Below, in pieces: positions 63,148 to 64,000 of a stretch of DNA of 64,000 bases. Under the pieces are notes generated by a model, which was given only the letters and a program-made list of their open reading frames with translations, made no database searches and was not told the origin of the DNA. How positions within the stretch are numbered: the stretch's first letter is position 1; each line of letters begins with the position of its first letter. Origin of the DNA: Haloferax sp. Q22 (GTDB taxonomy: Archaea; Halobacteriota; Halobacteria; Halobacteriales; Haloferacaceae); the NCBI RefSeq assembly GCF_001482285.1, contig NZ_LOEP01000009.1, positions 1 through 64,000 on the forward strand. The letters are read 5' to 3'. The translations under genes and the position numbers were made by a program.

Positions 63148-63663
63148 TCAGTCCCGTGCCTGCAACGCGAACAGGAGCGCCACGGCCCCGACGAGGAGCG
63201 CGAGGAGCGCGACAACCGACCGTCCGCCGGTGACGCTGGCGTATATCCCGTAGCCGAGCGTCGCACCGGCCGCATACACGAGAGCGCTGCTCAGCCCGTG
63301 GACGGTCTCGATTCGGAGCGTCGAGGGTTCTCGGCCGACCTCTCGTGCGATGCCGAACCCGTGTTTCCCCACGTCCCACGCGAGGAGTACGAGGAACGCG
63401 GCCGCGAGCAGGAACGGCGGTGTCAGACCAAGGACGCCCGCGAGCACGACTGCCCCCGCGAGGAGCGCAATCCCCGGCGTGTAAACCGATTCGATGCCGA
63501 ACGTGAGGGCACCGGCGAGCGAGAGCACCCCCAGCACGCCCATCGCGAGCGCGGGGACCGAGACCGCGGTAATGACGGCCGCACCGGTCGCGGCCACGAG
63601 CGCACCGCCGCTACTCCGGAGCGGCGGGGCGCTATCCGGACGTCGTGGCATGGCTTCGGCCAT
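63148..63663 (-). CDS. Haloarchaeal membrane protein, DUF7519-like
   Basis: A 171-residue protein with four or five hydrophobic segments (VSVPALAMGVLGVLSLAG, GIALLAGAVVLAGVLGL, FLLAAAFLVLLAWDVG, SVVALLALLVGAVALLFAL). In haloarchaea proteins like this lie at the end of moxR-DUF58-DUF4129-type clusters; the partial gene upstream here fits. It overlaps that gene by 32 bases. A start four codons in (63651) is also possible. Function unknown. Confidence 0.7.
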   Translation of the reverse strand: MAEAMPRRPDSAPPLRSSGGALVAATGAAVITAVSVPALAMGVLGVLSLAGALTFGIESVYTPGIALLAGAVVLAGVLGLTPPFLLAAAFLVLLAWDVGKHGFGIAREVGREPSTLRIETVHGLSSALVYAAGATLGYGIYASVTGGRSVVALLALLVGAVALLFALQARD

Positions 63664-64000
63664 CTCTCGTCACCTCCCGTAGCGGCTCGGACGGGTCCCA
63701 ATCACTCGCGGGAATGCCGACCGCTCGAAGCCGCCGCAGCCGGCGCTCCCTCGCGAGCGACGCGTATCCTGACTCGTAGCCGCGAGCGCGCGAGGGAGCG
63801 GTCGGGTCGGGACTGAGAACCGAAACGGGGTGCCCGTGCGCGTCGAACCGCCGCGCGGCGGTCACACTCGCGTCGTCGGAGAGCGGCGAGACGAAGACGA
63901 TCCGCGTGTCCGCCCGTACCCGCCGGTGAATCTCGCGAACCGCCGCGGACGCGTCCACCTCGCCATCCGGAGCCTCCCACCCGAACGCGGGATGGGTCGC
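63632..64000 (-). CDS. DUF58-type protein, C-terminal part (cut by window end)
   Basis: Only the last 122 residues are present; the gene continues beyond 64000. The frame runs open from the window edge (HPAFGWEAPDGEVDASAAVREIHRRVR) through TRIVFVSPLSDDASVTAARRFDAHGHPVSVLSPDP, which resembles the C-terminal part of a von Willebrand A/DUF58 domain, to SHATTSG. DUF58 proteins work with MoxR AAA ATPases. The stop lies within the start of the downstream gene. Confidence 0.65.
   Translation of the reverse strand, partial: ATHPAFGWEAPDGEVDASAAVREIHRRVRADTRIVFVSPLSDDASVTAARRFDAHGHPVSVLSPDPTAPSRARGYESGYASLARERRLRRLRAVGIPASDWDPSEPLREVTRDGRSHATTSG

Noticed and set aside
1-64000. CRISPR array
   Set aside because: No series of regularly spaced identical repeats was seen anywhere in the window.

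Overview
The window is haloarchaeal DNA, most like Haloferax or a close relative. The DNA is GC-rich, the proteins are strongly acidic, secreted proteins carry twin-arginine lipoprotein signals, start sites sit close to TATA boxes with short or no leaders, and the families present (HTH-10 regulators, small zinc-finger proteins, PadR and IclR regulators, DUF58/DUF7519 pair) are typical of halophilic archaea. I cannot tell from sequence alone whether it is chromosome or megaplasmid.

Layout. 0-0.4 kb: tRNA-3'-end-like hairpin repeats. 0.4-9.6 kb: ordinary single genes (an RNA-ligase-like protein without catalytic residues, an RNase HI, a Tat lipoprotein, a four-CBS protein with a ribosome-hibernation-like tail, MscS channel, a rhodanese lipoprotein, a PadR regulator). 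9.9-21.9 kb: an amino-sugar-nucleotide locus with glmM, two glmU-type genes, glmS in an operon with an asparagine-synthetase homologue lacking the glutaminase cysteine, and two secreted DsbA-like proteins, one fused to an aspartoacylase-type zinc hydrolase. A 1.07 kb insertion sequence with a frameshifted transposase sits inside this locus. 22.3-23.4 kb: an IMP dehydrogenase/GMP reductase homologue without CBS domains.

24.1-42.0 kb is the most interesting part: a compact, apparently coordinated catabolic island. Leftward genes encode a flavoprotein dehydrogenase, a complete Liv-type ABC importer, two MmgE/PrpD proteins and an IclR regulator. Rightward genes encode an NTF2-like protein, an LLM flavin/F420 oxidoreductase, an isochorismatase-family amidohydrolase, a hydantoinase-type amidohydrolase, a class III CoA-transferase, an HMG-CoA-lyase-like enzyme and both subunits of an aconitase-family hydro-lyase. 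Together they read as uptake, ring opening, deamidation, hydration, CoA activation and carbon-carbon cleavage of an N-heterocyclic compound or a derived branched dicarboxylate; the substrate is unknown. An MFS transporter follows.

43.6-50.4 kb: a VOC protein, an HTH-10 regulator and the complete histidine utilisation operon hutUGIH, with a shared divergent promoter. 50.5-53.1 kb: two divergently transcribed paralogous metal/siderophore-type substrate-binding lipoproteins with two DtxR-like palindromes between them. 53.2-64 kb: a 47-residue zinc-finger protein, a LUD protein, cobyric acid synthase, an acyl-CoA synthetase, a multi-PAS histidine kinase, a DoxX protein, a DUF1028 Ntn hydrolase, a TetR regulator and the start of a DUF58/DUF7519 cluster cut by the window edge. 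No rRNA, complete tRNA or CRISPR array was seen.
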